Assembly: GCF_018024495.1 (NCBI RefSeq)
Contig: NZ_CP071696.1
Coordinates: forward strand, 1,922,001-1,986,000
Length of the DNA: 64,000 nt
Source of the DNA: Agromyces archimandritae
Lineage (GTDB): Bacteria > Actinomycetota > Actinomycetes > Actinomycetales > Microbacteriaceae
Reading direction: 5' to 3'
Shown: positions 41,720 through 50,407 of the stretch, piece after piece
Numbering within the stretch: the first letter of the stretch is position 1
Layout of the letters: each line of letters starts with the position of its first letter
The notes under the pieces: model-generated
What the model was told of the DNA's origin: nothing
Database searches by the model: none
What the model saw: the letters and a program-made list of their open reading frames with translations, nothing else
Translations under genes and position numbers: made by a program

Positions 41720-42902
41720 TCCGCTCGCGGGCCGCCTGGCGGGCGCCCTGCAGGGCAGAGTCGGGGCCGGCGCTCGCGACGACGATCGGCGGAATGTCGG
41801 CCAGGGTCGTGTCGCCGAGCACGGGGCGGTTCGCGCGGAACGCCGCACGGATCTCGTCGGGCAGCTCCGCCCAGGTGCCGCCGAGCACGATCACCGAAGG
41901 GTCGACGGCGAGGGCGAGCATCTGCAGCGCCCGCCCGATCCACAGGCTCGCGTCCAGCCACGACCAGTTCGCGCGGTCGTCGCCGGCGCGCACGAGGTCG
42001 ACGAACTCGTCGAGCGCCGCGAGCCGCCCGGCCTCTTCGGCGAAGGGTGCGAGGCCGGCGCGTTCGAGGACGATGTCGGGGCCGGCGACGGTGACGAGGC
42101 AGCCGCGCTGCCCGCATTCGCAGCGGACCCCGTCGTAGTCGACGGGCAGGTGCGCGAGGTCGCCGGCGAGGCCGTGCCCGCCGCGCACGAGGCGCCCGCC
42201 CGAGACGATCGCGCCCGTGATCGCCGCGTCGCTCGAGAGGTACAGCAGGTCGTCGACGGGCAGCCCGTCGAGTTCGGCACGGGCGGCGGCGGCGCCGAGC
42301 GACACCAGGCGGATGCCGGAGGGCAACGTGCCGGCCAGCTCGGCGAGGCCCGGGGCGCGCTCGGCGAGCCCGCCGATGACGTCGCAGGTGCCCCACCCGA
42401 ACGCGGTGTCGTTCACGACGACCTGCGGGTCGCCGGCGACCGCGCTCGGCACGACGACGGACACGTCGACGACGCGCCCCTCGGCGCGTTCCACATGCGC
42501 GAGCGAGCGCCGCAGCACGGCAGCGAGCGCGTCGAGCGCATCCGGCGTCTGCCCGAGCGGTTCCAGGTATCGGACGAGCTCGGTGCCGTCGAACGCCGAG
42601 ACGGTCGCGGTCGCGGCATCCACCCCCAGCACGAGCGTCACGAGGTCGCCCTCGGCGTCGACGTATTCGTACTGCGTGCTCCGCGTGCCCGTGCGGGCGT
42701 CGCCGGCGCGCAGCAGCCCCGCCTCGGCGAGCTTCGCCGTGATCGTGGCGATCGCGTGCCGGCTGAGGCCGGTCGCGGCCGCGACGTCGGTGCGTGCGGC
42801 CGGGCCCGCCGTCGCGAGGTGCATGAGCACGCGTCTCGCCTGCGTGCGGCGTGCGCCTTCGAGCGTCGCAGTGGTTCCGGATGACTCCCCCGAGGTCTCC
42901 AT
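41679..42902 (-). CDS. ROK family transcriptional regulator
   Basis: A 407-residue protein (ATG at 42902; a GTG at 42908 is possible). Residues 15-70 form a winged helix (LATAGPAARTDVAAATGLSR, HAIATITAKLAEAGLLRAG). The ROK domain has VRCECGQRGCLVT near 255, the zinc-binding CxCGxxGC motif, preceded by GHGLAGDLAHLPV (the ExGH-like block is altered: GDLAH). It likely responds to a sugar or sugar phosphate and represses carbohydrate genes. No sugar operon is nearby. Its 3' end overlaps the mannosyltransferase gene by 41 bp. Confidence 0.85.
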   Translation of the reverse strand: METSGESSGTTATLEGARRTQARRVLMHLATAGPAARTDVAAATGLSRHAIATITAKLAEAGLLRAGDARTGTRSTQYEYVDAEGDLVTLVLGVDAATATVSAFDGTELVRYLEPLGQTPDALDALAAVLRRSLAHVERAEGRVVDVSVVVPSAVAGDPQVVVNDTAFGWGTCDVIGGLAERAPGLAELAGTLPSGIRLVSLGAAAARAELDGLPVDDLLYLSSDAAITGAIVSGGRLVRGGHGLAGDLAHLPVDYDGVRCECGQRGCLVTVAGPDIVLERAGLAPFAEEAGRLAALDEFVDLVRAGDDRANWSWLDASLWIGRALQMLALAVDPSVIVLGGTWAELPDEIRAAFRANRPVLGDTTLADIPPIVVASAGPDSALQGARQAARERIIDERLSEAFPAH

Positions 42903-42977
42903 GGGCACAGTGTGCCATACCCTTGCCGCTGCCGACAGGCCCCCGCACCGGCCGCCGCCGCATCCGCCGCCGGCCGA

Positions 42978-43337
42978 GGAGCGAGGTACGAGCGTATCGA
43001 GACCCTCGGCTGGTCTCGATACGGCGCTGCGCGCCTACTCGACCGACGGCCGATGCCGTTCGCCGGTCGAGTAGCGAGGTACGAGCGTATCGAGACCCTC
43101 GGCTGGTCTCGATACGGCGCTGGCGCGCCTACTCGACCGACGGCCGATGCCGTTCGCCGGTCGAGTAGCGAGGCACGAGCGTATCGAGACCTTCGGCTGG
43201 TCTCGATACGGCGCTGGCGCGCCTACTCGACCGTCGGGGTGGCGCCCGTTCGCCGGTCGAGTAGCGAGGCACGAGCGTATCGAGACCCTCGGCCGGTCTC
43301 GATACGGCGCTGGCGCGCCTACTCGACCGACGGCGGG
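42978..43337. repeat. REP-like palindromic array, four copies of ~94 bp
   Basis: Units starting GCGAGGTACGAGCGTATCGA (or GGCACGAGCG) begin at 42981, 43074, 43168 and 43264, spaced 93-96 bp. Each contains an inner dyad GTATCGAGACC/GGTCTCGATAC and an outer dyad GGTCGAGTAG/CTACTCGACC, so each would fold as a long cruciform or hairpin. It fills the gap between the ROK and TetR genes. No transposase is nearby. Confidence 0.9.
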
Positions 43338-43901
43338 TCAGCGGGGGAGGAGGCGGGCGACGAGCTCGTCGACGATGTCGTCGATCGGGGTGTCGGGGTC
43401 GATGGGGGTGGTGAGGCGGTCGAAGAGGAGACCCTCGATCGCGTATCGGAACAGCGCGACATCGGTCCGGGTCGCCGGCAGGCCGGTCTGCTCGTTGAAC
43501 GCGACATCGGCGGCGAAGCCGGCGCGCTGCCAGGCGCCGAGGCGTTCGGCGAGCTCGGGGCGCCGCGTCGCCTCGAGCCGCAGCTCGTAGAGGGCGATGG
43601 TGACCTCGCGGTCGTCGGCCATGCGCCGCACGATGTCGCGCAGATACCAGGCGAAGAGCTCCCGCGTCGGTGGATCGCGCCGCTCGAGCGTCTCGGGGGC
43701 GGGCGAGAGGCGCTCGCCGATGCGCTCCACGAGCCCGTCGATGAGGGCATCCCGGCTGCGGAAATAGTTCGACGTCGTGCCGGCCGGCACGCCGGCGGCT
43801 TGATCGACCGCCCGGTGCGTGAGCCCGCGTGAGCCCTCGTCTGCGAGCACGCGGACCCCGGCATCGGCGATCGCACGCCGTCGCTCCTCGTTTCGGACCA
43901 T
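43338..43901 (-). CDS. TetR family regulator
   Basis: A 187-residue regulator. ERRRAIADAGVRVLADEG, then HRAVDQAAGVPAGTTSNYFR near residue 28 form the typical TetR helix-turn-helix. The rest is the helical ligand domain. It is divergent from a dihydrofolate-reductase-like gene across 76 bp that contain two possible operators, so it likely represses itself and that gene. Its stop abuts the REP array. Confidence 0.9.
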   Translation of the reverse strand: MVRNEERRRAIADAGVRVLADEGSRGLTHRAVDQAAGVPAGTTSNYFRSRDALIDGLVERIGERLSPAPETLERRDPPTRELFAWYLRDIVRRMADDREVTIALYELRLEATRRPELAERLGAWQRAGFAADVAFNEQTGLPATRTDVALFRYAIEGLLFDRLTTPIDPDTPIDDIVDELVARLLPR

Positions 43902-43921
43902 GCCGCAACCCTAGCGCGAAC

Positions 43922-43964
43922 CACTACAGATGCTGTACATTCGCAAACAACAACAACTGTAGTG
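43922..43964. promoter_or_regulatory. Candidate TetR operators in the divergent promoter
   Basis: A perfect short palindrome TACAG-ATG-CTGTA lies at 43925-43937. In addition CACTACAG (43922-43929) and CTGTAGTG (43957-43964) form an inverted pair 27 bp apart, and the second CTGTA half may be a further site. The segment is AT-rich compared with its flanks. Confidence 0.6.
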
Positions 43965-43977
43965 ATTGGAACCACGT

Positions 43978-44565
43978 ATGCGAGAACTCGTCTACTACGT
44001 CGCCGTCAGCCTCGACGGATTCATCGCCGGCCCGGACGGCCAATTCGACGCCTTCCTCATCGAGGGCGACCACATGGACGACCAGAACGAGCGCTTCGCC
44101 GATGCGATCCCCACGGCCGCGGCGGCGCACCTCGGCATCCACCAGCCGAAGACGACCTTCGACACCGTGCTGATGGGCTGGAACACCTACGCCGTCGGCC
44201 TGCCCGCCGGGGTGACGAGCCCGTACCCCCACCTGCGGCAGATCGTCTTCACCCGGACGCACGAGGCGAGCGGCGACCGCCTCGAGACCAGCGGCGAGGA
44301 CCCCGTCGAGGTCGTTCGGCGGCTCAAAGCGGAACCGGGCGCCGACATCTGGCTGTGCGGCGGCGGAGCGCTCGCGGCGAGCCTCGCCGACGAGATCGAC
44401 CGGCTCGTGCTGAAACGCCAGCCCCTGTTGTTCGGTGCCGGGGTCCCGCTGTTCGGACCGCGACCCTTCGCGCCGGAACTGCTCAAGCCCGTCGGCACGA
44501 CGGCCTACGCATCCGGGGTCGTCATCTCGGAGTTCGTGCGCACCGGACATCCGCCGGTCGAGTAG
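43978..44565 (+). CDS. Dihydrofolate reductase family protein (RibD C-terminal fold)
   Basis: A 195-residue protein from the ATG at 43978 (MRELVYYVAVSLDGFIAGPD). KTTFDTVLMGWNTYAVG near 60 and ADIWLCGGGALAASLADEID near 123 are the nucleotide-binding blocks of the small DHFR/RibD-like reductases. PLLFGAGVPLFGPRPF follows near 152. The natural substrate is unknown. The last codons (PPVE plus TAG) are supplied by the start of a REP element, GGTCGAGTAG, so the repeat sets the 3' end of the gene. Confidence 0.85.
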   Translation: MRELVYYVAVSLDGFIAGPDGQFDAFLIEGDHMDDQNERFADAIPTAAAAHLGIHQPKTTFDTVLMGWNTYAVGLPAGVTSPYPHLRQIVFTRTHEASGDRLETSGEDPVEVVRRLKAEPGADIWLCGGGALAASLADEIDRLVLKRQPLLFGAGVPLFGPRPFAPELLKPVGTTAYASGVVISEFVRTGHPPVE

Positions 44566-45025
44566 CGAGACACGGGCGCTGGTCTCGATACGGCGCTGCG
44601 CGCCTACTCGACCGGCGGGATGGCGCCGGTTCGCCGGTCGAGTAGCGAGGCCCCTCGGTTGGTCTCGATACGGCGCTTGCGCGCCTACTCGACCGGCGGG
44701 GTGCGCCCGTTCGCCGGTCGAGTAGCGAGGCCCCTCGGTTGGTCTCGATACGGCGCTTGCGCGCCTACTCGACCGGCGGGGTGCGCCCGTTCGCCGGTCG
44801 AGTAGCGAGGCACGAGCGTATCGAGACCCCTCGGCTGGTCTCGATACGGCGCTTGCGCGCCTACTCGACCGGCGGGGTGCGCCCATTCGCCGGTCGAGTA
44901 GCGAGGCACGAGCGTATCGAGGCCCCTCGGCTGGTCTCGATACGGCGCTGCGCGCCTACTCGACCGGCGGGGTGCGCCCGTTCGCCGGTCGAGTAGCGAG
45001 GCACGAGCGTATCGAGGCCCTCGAG
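44554..45025. repeat. REP-like palindromic array, about six copies of 80-94 bp
   Basis: GGTCGAGTAGCGAGGC-type starts recur at about 44555, 44635, 44716, 44797, 44891 and 44985, each followed by GGTCTCGATACGGCGCT and CTACTCGACCGGCGGGGTG. Two of the middle units are nearly identical 81-bp copies. The block fills the space between the reductase gene and the GrpB gene; no gene lies in it. Confidence 0.9.
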
Positions 45026-45049
45026 CCCGCCGTTCGGTAGGCTCGGCCG

Positions 45050-45610
45050 GTGACACGCACCGCACTCGCAACGGCGTTCGCCGATTCCGGCCTCGGCGTG
45101 CGTCGCGGTGTCGTCGAGCTCGCGCCGTCGACTCCCGCATGGGCGGAGACCTTCGAACGGGTCGCCGGGGTGCTCCGAAACACCGCGCCCGCATGTGTGG
45201 CCGCGATCGAGCACATCGGCTCGACATCGGTCCCCGGGCTCACGGCGAAACCGCTTCTCGATGTCGCGGTCGCGCTGCGGCCCGGGACGGACTCCGCCGA
45301 CGCCGACGTGGACGCCTGGCTCAGCGGACTCGGGATGCTGTTCCGCGGCGACCGCGATGAGATACGCCCGGATCGGATGTACGGGTTCGAGCTCGAGCCG
45401 ATGGTGCGCCTCGCGAACATCCACGTCGTGCCGGTCGGATCGCCGGACCTGAGCCGGTACCTCGCGTTCCGTGATCGCCTGCGCGCCTCCCCGAGCGAGC
45501 GGGAAGCATACGCGGCGTTGAAGCTCCGCCTCGCGACCGAGCACCCGCGCGACCGGCTCGCCTACCTCGCCGGCAAGGAAGCTTTCATCGTCGCCCGGCG
45601 TGGGTCCTGA
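45050..45610 (+). CDS. GrpB family protein (UPF0157)
   Basis: A 186-residue protein read from the GTG at 45050. AAIEHIGSTSVPGLTAKPLL near residue 46 is the family signature, and YGFELEPMVRLANIHVVPVG near 110 follows. GrpB proteins have a nucleotidyltransferase-like fold, and their substrate is mostly unknown. It stands alone between two repeat blocks. Confidence 0.88.
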   Translation: MTRTALATAFADSGLGVRRGVVELAPSTPAWAETFERVAGVLRNTAPACVAAIEHIGSTSVPGLTAKPLLDVAVALRPGTDSADADVDAWLSGLGMLFRGDRDEIRPDRMYGFELEPMVRLANIHVVPVGSPDLSRYLAFRDRLRASPSEREAYAALKLRLATEHPRDRLAYLAGKEAFIVARRGS

Positions 45611-45639
45611 CCGTCGGCGTTGTGGGCGGGTGCCCTCGC

Positions 45640-45733
45640 GATGGAGGTTCGTTCTCCCGGTGGAGTGCTCGAATTCACGACCTCCAACGGGAGGAGCGAC
45701 CTCCAACGGGAGGAGCGACCTCCAACGGGCGTC
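45640..45733. repeat. CCTCCAACGGGAGG repeat element
   Basis: GATGGAGGTTCGTTCTCCCG at the left is followed by three direct copies of CGACCTCCAACGGGAGGAG, which pair with it. The same building blocks form the inverted repeat inside the gene at 957-2456 (1809-1876), so the element is dispersed. Confidence 0.8.
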
Positions 45734-45739
45734 GCGCGG

Positions 45740-45950
45740 ACATCCGCCGGTCGAGTAGCGAGGCACGAGCGTATCGAGACCCCCGGTTGGTCTCGATACG
45801 GCGCTGCGCGCCTACTCGACCGGCGGGATGGCGCTGCGTGCCTACTCGACCGGCGGGATGGTGCTGCGCGCCTCCTCGACCGGCGGGATGGCGCTGCGTG
45901 CCTACTCGACCGGCGGGATGGTGCTGCGCGCCTCCTCGACCGGCGGAGCG
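45740..45950. repeat. REP element followed by a 30-bp/60-bp tandem repeat
   Basis: One full REP unit (45747-45815) leads into a tandem repeat with an exact 30-bp period, CTACTCGACCGGCGGGATGG plus GCGCTGCGTGC, to 45946. Units alternate between CCTACTC...GCGCTGCGTG and CCTCCTC...GTGCTGCGCG, giving a 60-bp higher-order repeat. The frame is open across it but it has no start or context of a gene. Confidence 0.85.
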
Positions 45951-47348
45951 CTACTCGGCGACGGGGGCCTTCACCGTCTTGCGGGCGGCGGGCTTCGCAG
46001 CCGCCTTCGAAGCGGCCTTCGAAGGGGCCTTGCGCGCGGCACCGCCGGCCGGGCGGCCGTTCGTCACCACGGTCGGCTGTGCCGATGCGGCGGCGGCCGC
46101 GGCATCCACCACGGGCTTGGCGATCGGCGTCAGACGCGAGAGCTGCGTGACGTGCTGCGGGCCGAGCTCGTCGAGCGAGGAGACCTCGAGCAGTTTCATC
46201 GTGCGCGTCAGCTGCGAGGAGAGGATCTGGATGGTCCGGTCGACGCCGCGGCGGCCGCCGGCCATCAGCCCGTACAGGTAGGCGCGGCCGACGAGGGTGA
46301 AGCGGGCGCCGAGGGCGACCGAGGCGACGATGTCGGCGCCGTTCATGATGCCGGTGTCGAGGTGGACCTCCATGTCGTCGCCGACCTCGCGGACGACGTC
46401 GGGCAGCAGGTGGAACGGGATCGGCGCACGGTCGAGCTGGCGGCCGCCGTGGTTGGAGAGCACCACGCCGTCGACGCCGTGGCCGGCGAGCTTCTTCGCA
46501 TCCTCGACGGTCTGCACGCCCTTCACGACGATCTTGCCCGGCCACATGCTGCGGATCGTCGCGAGGTCGTCGAAGTTGATCGTCGGGTCGAACATCTTGT
46601 CGATGAGCTGGCCGACCGTGCCGCTCGTCGACGACAGCGACGCGAACGTCAGCGGCTCGGTGGTGAGGAAGTTGATCCACCACGCCGGCCGCGGGATCGC
46701 GTTGATGACGGTGCCGAGGGTCAGCTGCGGCGGGATCGAGAAGCCGTTGCGGGTGTCGCGCATGCGGTTGCCGGCGACGGGGGTGTCGACGGTGAAGAAG
46801 AGGGTGTCGAAGCCGGCGGCGGCGGCGCGGCGGACGAGCTCGTAGGAGCGTTCGCGTTCCTTCATGACGTACAGCTGGAACCAGTTTCGGCCGTTCGGGT
46901 TGGCCGCCTTCACGTTCTCGATCGAGGTCGTGCCCATCGTCGAGAGGGTGAACGGGATGCCGGCGGCGCCGGCCGCACCGGCGCCGGCGACCTCGCCCTC
47001 GGTCTGCATCATGCGCGTGAAGCCCGTCGGCGCGATGCCGAACGGCAGCGCGGTCGGCCCGCCGAGCACCTCGCGGCTCGTGTCGACGTCTTCGACGACG
47101 CGCAGGATCGACGGGTGGAACTCGACGTCCTCGAACGCCTGCCGGGCGCGCTTCAGCGAGATCTCGCCTTCGGCGGCGCCCTCGGTGTAGTCGAACGGCG
47201 CCTTCGGCGTGCGGCGCTTGGCGATATCGCGCAGGTCGTAGATCGTGAGGGCCTGCTCGAGCCGCCGATCCGTGGGGTTCAGGGTCGGCGTCTTGAAGCG
47301 CATGAGCGCGGCGAGATCTTTCGGGCTGGGGAACTGTCGCTTGACCAT
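45951..47348 (-). CDS. FMN-dependent alpha-hydroxy-acid (lactate) dehydrogenase/oxidase
   Basis: A 465-residue enzyme of the LldD/glycolate-oxidase family. [20 protein letters not shown] near residue 101, [20 protein letters not shown] near 160, [18 protein letters not shown] near 293 (catalytic His) and [20 protein letters not shown] near 328 give the FMN barrel. It oxidises L-lactate to pyruvate or acts on a related acid. The last ~55 residues are an unusual Ala/Lys/Pro-rich tail ([20 protein letters not shown]) like those of histone-like proteins. The FadR-type regulator gene lies 8 bp upstream, so the two form an operon. Confidence 0.88.
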   Translation of the reverse strand: MVKRQFPSPKDLAALMRFKTPTLNPTDRRLEQALTIYDLRDIAKRRTPKAPFDYTEGAAEGEISLKRARQAFEDVEFHPSILRVVEDVDTSREVLGGPTALPFGIAPTGFTRMMQTEGEVAGAGAAGAAGIPFTLSTMGTTSIENVKAANPNGRNWFQLYVMKERERSYELVRRAAAAGFDTLFFTVDTPVAGNRMRDTRNGFSIPPQLTLGTVINAIPRPAWWINFLTTEPLTFASLSSTSGTVGQLIDKMFDPTINFDDLATIRSMWPGKIVVKGVQTVEDAKKLAGHGVDGVVLSNHGGRQLDRAPIPFHLLPDVVREVGDDMEVHLDTGIMNGADIVASVALGARFTLVGRAYLYGLMAGGRRGVDRTIQILSSQLTRTMKLLEVSSLDELGPQHVTQLSRLTPIAKPVVDAAAAAASAQPTVVTNGRPAGGAARKAPSKAASKAAAKPAARKTVKAPVAE

Positions 47349-47356
47349 GGGTGCTC

Positions 47357-48106
47357 CTATGCGTGCTGCGGTCGGGGGTCGGCGGCGGATGCCGGTACGG
47401 CACCGCCAGGGAAGGTTTCGGCGTAGTAGCCCGTGATGTGGGCGCGGACGGCGGCTCGGGCGCGGTCGGCATCCGCCGCCGAGATGGCGTCGAGGATGCC
47501 GCGGTGCTCCTCGCGCAGGCGCGCGTTCGTGGCGGGCCAGTCGGCGATCGCGTCGAGGCCGGTGAGGGCGTAGCCCTCGATGCCGCTGCGGAGGCCGGCC
47601 ATCGTGGCGACGACGACCTGGTTGCCGGCGGCTTCGGCCAGGGCGAGGTGGAACTCGGCGTCGAGGGCGAGGAAATCGGCGGCGGGCAGCTCGGGTGCGT
47701 CCATCGCGTCGAGCAGGGCGGCCGGCCGCGTCAGGTCCGGGTGCGGATGCCGTGCGGCGAGGAGGCCGGCGACATGCGTCTCCAGCAGCAGCCGGGTCTC
47801 GACGATGTCGGCGACGGGGAAGCCGCGGGCGGCGACCTGCAAGCGCATGAGGGCGGACATGCCGCCTTGCGGGGCGCCGACGATGACGGCCCCGGCGGTG
47901 GGGCCCGAGCCGGCCTGGGTGCGGATGAGGCCGAGCACTTCGAGCACGCGGAACGCCTCGCGGATGCTGGAGCGGCCGACGCCGAGCTCGGCCGAGAGGG
48001 CCCGTTCGCCGGGCAGGCGGTCGCCGGGGGCGAGGTCGCCGGTGAGCAGGCGCGATTCGACGTGTTCGAGGACGAGCTGCCAGGCGCGGGGGCTCGTGTC
48101 CGGCAT
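47357..48106 (-). CDS. FadR-type GntR regulator (LldR-like)
   Basis: A 249-residue regulator from the ATG at 48106 ([20 protein letters not shown]). [20 protein letters not shown] and [20 protein letters not shown] make the winged helix (residues 28-65). The FCD domain has the metal/ligand residues [15 protein letters not shown] near 148 and [19 protein letters not shown] near 200. With the lactate-oxidising enzyme directly downstream, control by lactate is likely. Two perfect TGGTCAGACCA operators lie 53-87 bp upstream of the start. Confidence 0.88.
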   Translation of the reverse strand: MPDTSPRAWQLVLEHVESRLLTGDLAPGDRLPGERALSAELGVGRSSIREAFRVLEVLGLIRTQAGSGPTAGAVIVGAPQGGMSALMRLQVAARGFPVADIVETRLLLETHVAGLLAARHPHPDLTRPAALLDAMDAPELPAADFLALDAEFHLALAEAAGNQVVVATMAGLRSGIEGYALTGLDAIADWPATNARLREEHRGILDAISAADADRARAAVRAHITGYYAETFPGGAVPASAADPRPQHA

Positions 48107-48158
48107 CCGCACCCTCCTCTCGACCCGTCGCGACGGCATGGGCGCTGCTCGCCGCCGC

Positions 48159-48193
48159 TGTGGTCAGACCACACTAGCACGTGGTCAGACCAC
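48159..48193. promoter_or_regulatory. Two FadR-type operators
   Basis: GTGGTCAGACCAC occurs at 48160-48172 and again at 48181-48193, two perfect palindromes 21 bp apart (two helical turns). TGGT-N3-ACCA is the classic half-site layout of FadR/LldR/PdhR regulators. The pair lies between the LldR-like gene and the DUF1707 gene. Confidence 0.85.
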
Positions 48194-48261
48194 AGGGTTG
48201 CGGCGGGCATCCGTCCGCCGTTCCCTCGCGCACGGCGGCCCGGATGCGGCAGCATGAGGGC

Positions 48262-48711
48262 ATGAGCGATTCCAGCGACCGTCTGCGCCTCAGCACCGCC
48301 GAGCGGGAGGCCGCGGTGCAGCGGCTCGCGGTCGCCCGGGGCGAGGGGCGTCTGAGCGAGGCCGAGTTCGCCGAGCGGGCGGATGCCGCACGCGCAGCCG
48401 TGTTCGGCGCCGACCTGCAGCCGCTCTTCGCCGACCTCCCGCCCGAGCCGCGCGTCGAGGCGCCGCTGCCGCCGGCGACGCCCGTCGCATCCGCAGGCGG
48501 GGGATGGGGCGGCGCCTCCAGCCGCGCCCTCGGCGGATCCGTCGGTGCGACGATCATGGCGCTCGTGCCGTTCATCGCCTTCGGCCTCTTCCTCGCCTTC
48601 GGCTTCGCCGGCGGCTGGGCGTGGTCGTGGCTGTTCTTCCTGCTCGTGCCGATCGCAGGCGTCATCGTCTACGGCCCCGGATCCGAAGACCGGGCCCGCC
48701 GGCGCCGGTAG
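48262..48711 (+). CDS. DUF1707 domain membrane protein
   Basis: A 149-residue protein from the ATG at 48262. LRLSTAEREAAVQRLAVARG and EGRLSEAEFAERADAARAA at residues 8-48 form the DUF1707 domain (the usual start RxSDxERE is LSTAERE here). A Pro-rich linker and two hydrophobic helices (ALVPFIAFGLFLAFGFAGGW; WLFFLLVPIAGVIVYG) follow. Function is unknown; the family is restricted to actinobacteria. Confidence 0.87.
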   Translation: MSDSSDRLRLSTAEREAAVQRLAVARGEGRLSEAEFAERADAARAAVFGADLQPLFADLPPEPRVEAPLPPATPVASAGGGWGGASSRALGGSVGATIMALVPFIAFGLFLAFGFAGGWAWSWLFFLLVPIAGVIVYGPGSEDRARRRR

Positions 48712-48739
48712 GGGTGCTGCGGAAACGCGCTGCGGCTCC

Positions 48740-49990
48740 TTAAGGGCCCAGCGCGCCGATGGGTACGACGTGGATGCCGTCGGGTCGGGTGTAGGCGTAG
48801 GTGCCGCCGGTGATGATGACCATCGCCGCCGGCGGCGGTGTGCGCGCAGGGTCGAGGGCATCGACGAAACGTCGAAGCCCTGCGGCGGCGATCTCTTCGT
48901 GCGAGGAGGCGAGTTTCACCTCGCAGGCGATCCATGTTCCGTCGCGTCGTTCGATGATCGCGTCGACCTCTCGGCCTGCGGAATCGCGGTAGTGGCGGAC
49001 TTCGGCGCCGAGGGGTTGCGCATAGATGCGGAGGTCGCGCACGACGAGCGATTCGAACGCCTGCCCGAAGAACGCGAGATCGGCCATGAGGCGTTCGGCG
49101 TTCCCGCCGACGGCGGCGACGGCGAGCGAAGGGTCGGTGAAATGGTGCTTCGGCGCCTTGCGCACGCGGTCGCGTGAACGCAGATGGGGGCCCCAGCTCG
49201 GCTGCTCCTCGATGACGAAGACGCGTTGGAGGGCGGCCAGATAGGCCGCGGCCGTCTCGGCGGCGAGGGGGGCATCGGGCGAGGAGTCGCGGGCGATGGA
49301 TGCGATGCTCGCTTCCGTCGCGACGACGCGTCCCAGCGAGCGGAGGGTGCGCAGTACCCCGTCGGGGTTGCGCTCGGGTTCGCCGGCGAGGCGTGGGATG
49401 TCGACTCGGGCGACGTCGTCGAGGTAGGAGGACAGCAGCGTCGCGATCCGCTGAGGGGAGGCGCCGATGAGCGCAGGCCACCCGCCGCGCGCCGTCACAC
49501 GGGCGAGTTCCTCGACGGTCGCGTTCGATCCGCCTGACACGGACGCCCCGGCGAACAGTGACGCGAGCGAGACGTCGGCGGTGGAGTCGCCGGACTCTGC
49601 CAGCGACATCGGGCGCATCCGCATCCGCACGATCCGCCCCGCGCCCGAATGCCGAGTGGCGTCGTCGGCGGGCACCGCCGAACCGGCGAGGAGGAAGGCG
49701 GCATCGGGGTCGTCGTCGACGGCGTGGCGGACGAGGTTCCACAGGATCGGTGCGAGCTGCCACTCATCGATGAAGCGCGGCTTGGCCCCCTCGAGCAGGA
49801 GCGCGGGTTCGACGTCGGCCAGCCTGAGCGACTGAGGGTCGCGGTCGAGCTGGACCATGCTCTTCGCGTGCCGGCGGCCCGTCGCCGACTTCCCGCACGC
49901 ACGCGCGCCTTCGAGGAGCAGGGCCCCGCCCTCGCCCAGGTAGTCGGCGATCTCGGCGTCGACGATGCGCGGCAAGTAGCTGGTCGCCAT
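48740..49990 (-). CDS. ATP-binding protein with DUF4143 domain
   Basis: A 416-residue protein. LLLEGARACGKSATG near residue 25 is a Walker A loop and PRFIDEWQLAPILWNLVR near 71 is Walker B-like. AFLLAGSAVPADD near 98 and IVRMRMRPMSLAESG near 119 are family blocks of the AAA_14/DUF4143 proteins. YHF-type sequence HHFTDPSLAVAAVGGNAERL near 283 and RDSAGREVDAIIERRDGTWI near 341 are the C-terminal nuclease-like part. The role is unknown; relatives are often in accessory regions. Four 23-bp direct repeats lie just upstream of its start. Confidence 0.88.
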   Translation of the reverse strand: MATSYLPRIVDAEIADYLGEGGALLLEGARACGKSATGRRHAKSMVQLDRDPQSLRLADVEPALLLEGAKPRFIDEWQLAPILWNLVRHAVDDDPDAAFLLAGSAVPADDATRHSGAGRIVRMRMRPMSLAESGDSTADVSLASLFAGASVSGGSNATVEELARVTARGGWPALIGASPQRIATLLSSYLDDVARVDIPRLAGEPERNPDGVLRTLRSLGRVVATEASIASIARDSSPDAPLAAETAAAYLAALQRVFVIEEQPSWGPHLRSRDRVRKAPKHHFTDPSLAVAAVGGNAERLMADLAFFGQAFESLVVRDLRIYAQPLGAEVRHYRDSAGREVDAIIERRDGTWIACEVKLASSHEEIAAAGLRRFVDALDPARTPPPAAMVIITGGTYAYTRPDGIHVVPIGALGP

Positions 49991-50008
49991 ACGGACGAGC
50001 CTATACCC

Positions 50009-50100
50009 AAGTGGATGTTTGCGGAGCTTTCAAGTGGACGTTTGTAGAGTTCTCAGACCGACGTTTGTGGAGCTCTCAGGTGGACGTTTGCGGAGCGTGT
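50009..50100. repeat. Four 23-bp direct repeats upstream of the DUF4143 gene
   Basis: Units AAGTGGATGTTTGCGGAGC, AAGTGGACGTTTGTAGAGT, AGACCGACGTTTGTGGAGC and AGGTGGACGTTTGCGGAGC begin at 50009, 50032, 50055 and 50078, an exact 23-bp period. They lie 19-110 bp upstream of the start at 49990, where a regulator or replication-type protein could bind. They are less GC-rich than their surroundings. Confidence 0.85.
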
Positions 50101-50407
50101 GCGGTCCGCCTGCTGGCGATCACCCTAGAATGGCTGGCGATAATGACGACGAACGCGCACGAGTCGGATGTGGGCCGTGCTGGCCGTACCCTCGACTGCC
50201 GCCTACCGCCCGATCAAGCATCGACGGGAGCTCAGCAGACCGAGGACGGAGAGGTCGGGTTCTTCATAGGAGTCGCCTTTCAGGTGCGCGCGGCCGACAC
50301 GGATGCGATGCGCTCGGGCGCGGGAACCCCGTCACCGTCGACTGGGAGGCCGAGGCGACGGGGTTCTCTGTACGTGGTCGGAGCAGGGAGGGGTCGGGGG
50401 CAGCGAG
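50101..50407. other. Gap with no supported gene
   Basis: Short overlapping frames cross this ~300-bp stretch in several directions, but none has a ribosome site, conserved motif or coherent composition. It may be decayed coding sequence at the left border of the accessory island. Confidence 0.4.

Noticed and set aside
42978..45025. CRISPR or phage attachment sites in the palindromic arrays
   Set aside because: Units are 80-96 bp with conserved interiors and no spacers; they match a REP-type intergenic family seen in four places.
45828..45950. A gene encoding a 10-residue repeat protein (MALRAYSTGG)
   Set aside because: The frame is open only because the 30-bp repeat is a multiple of three and lacks stops; it has no ribosome site and derives from REP halves.
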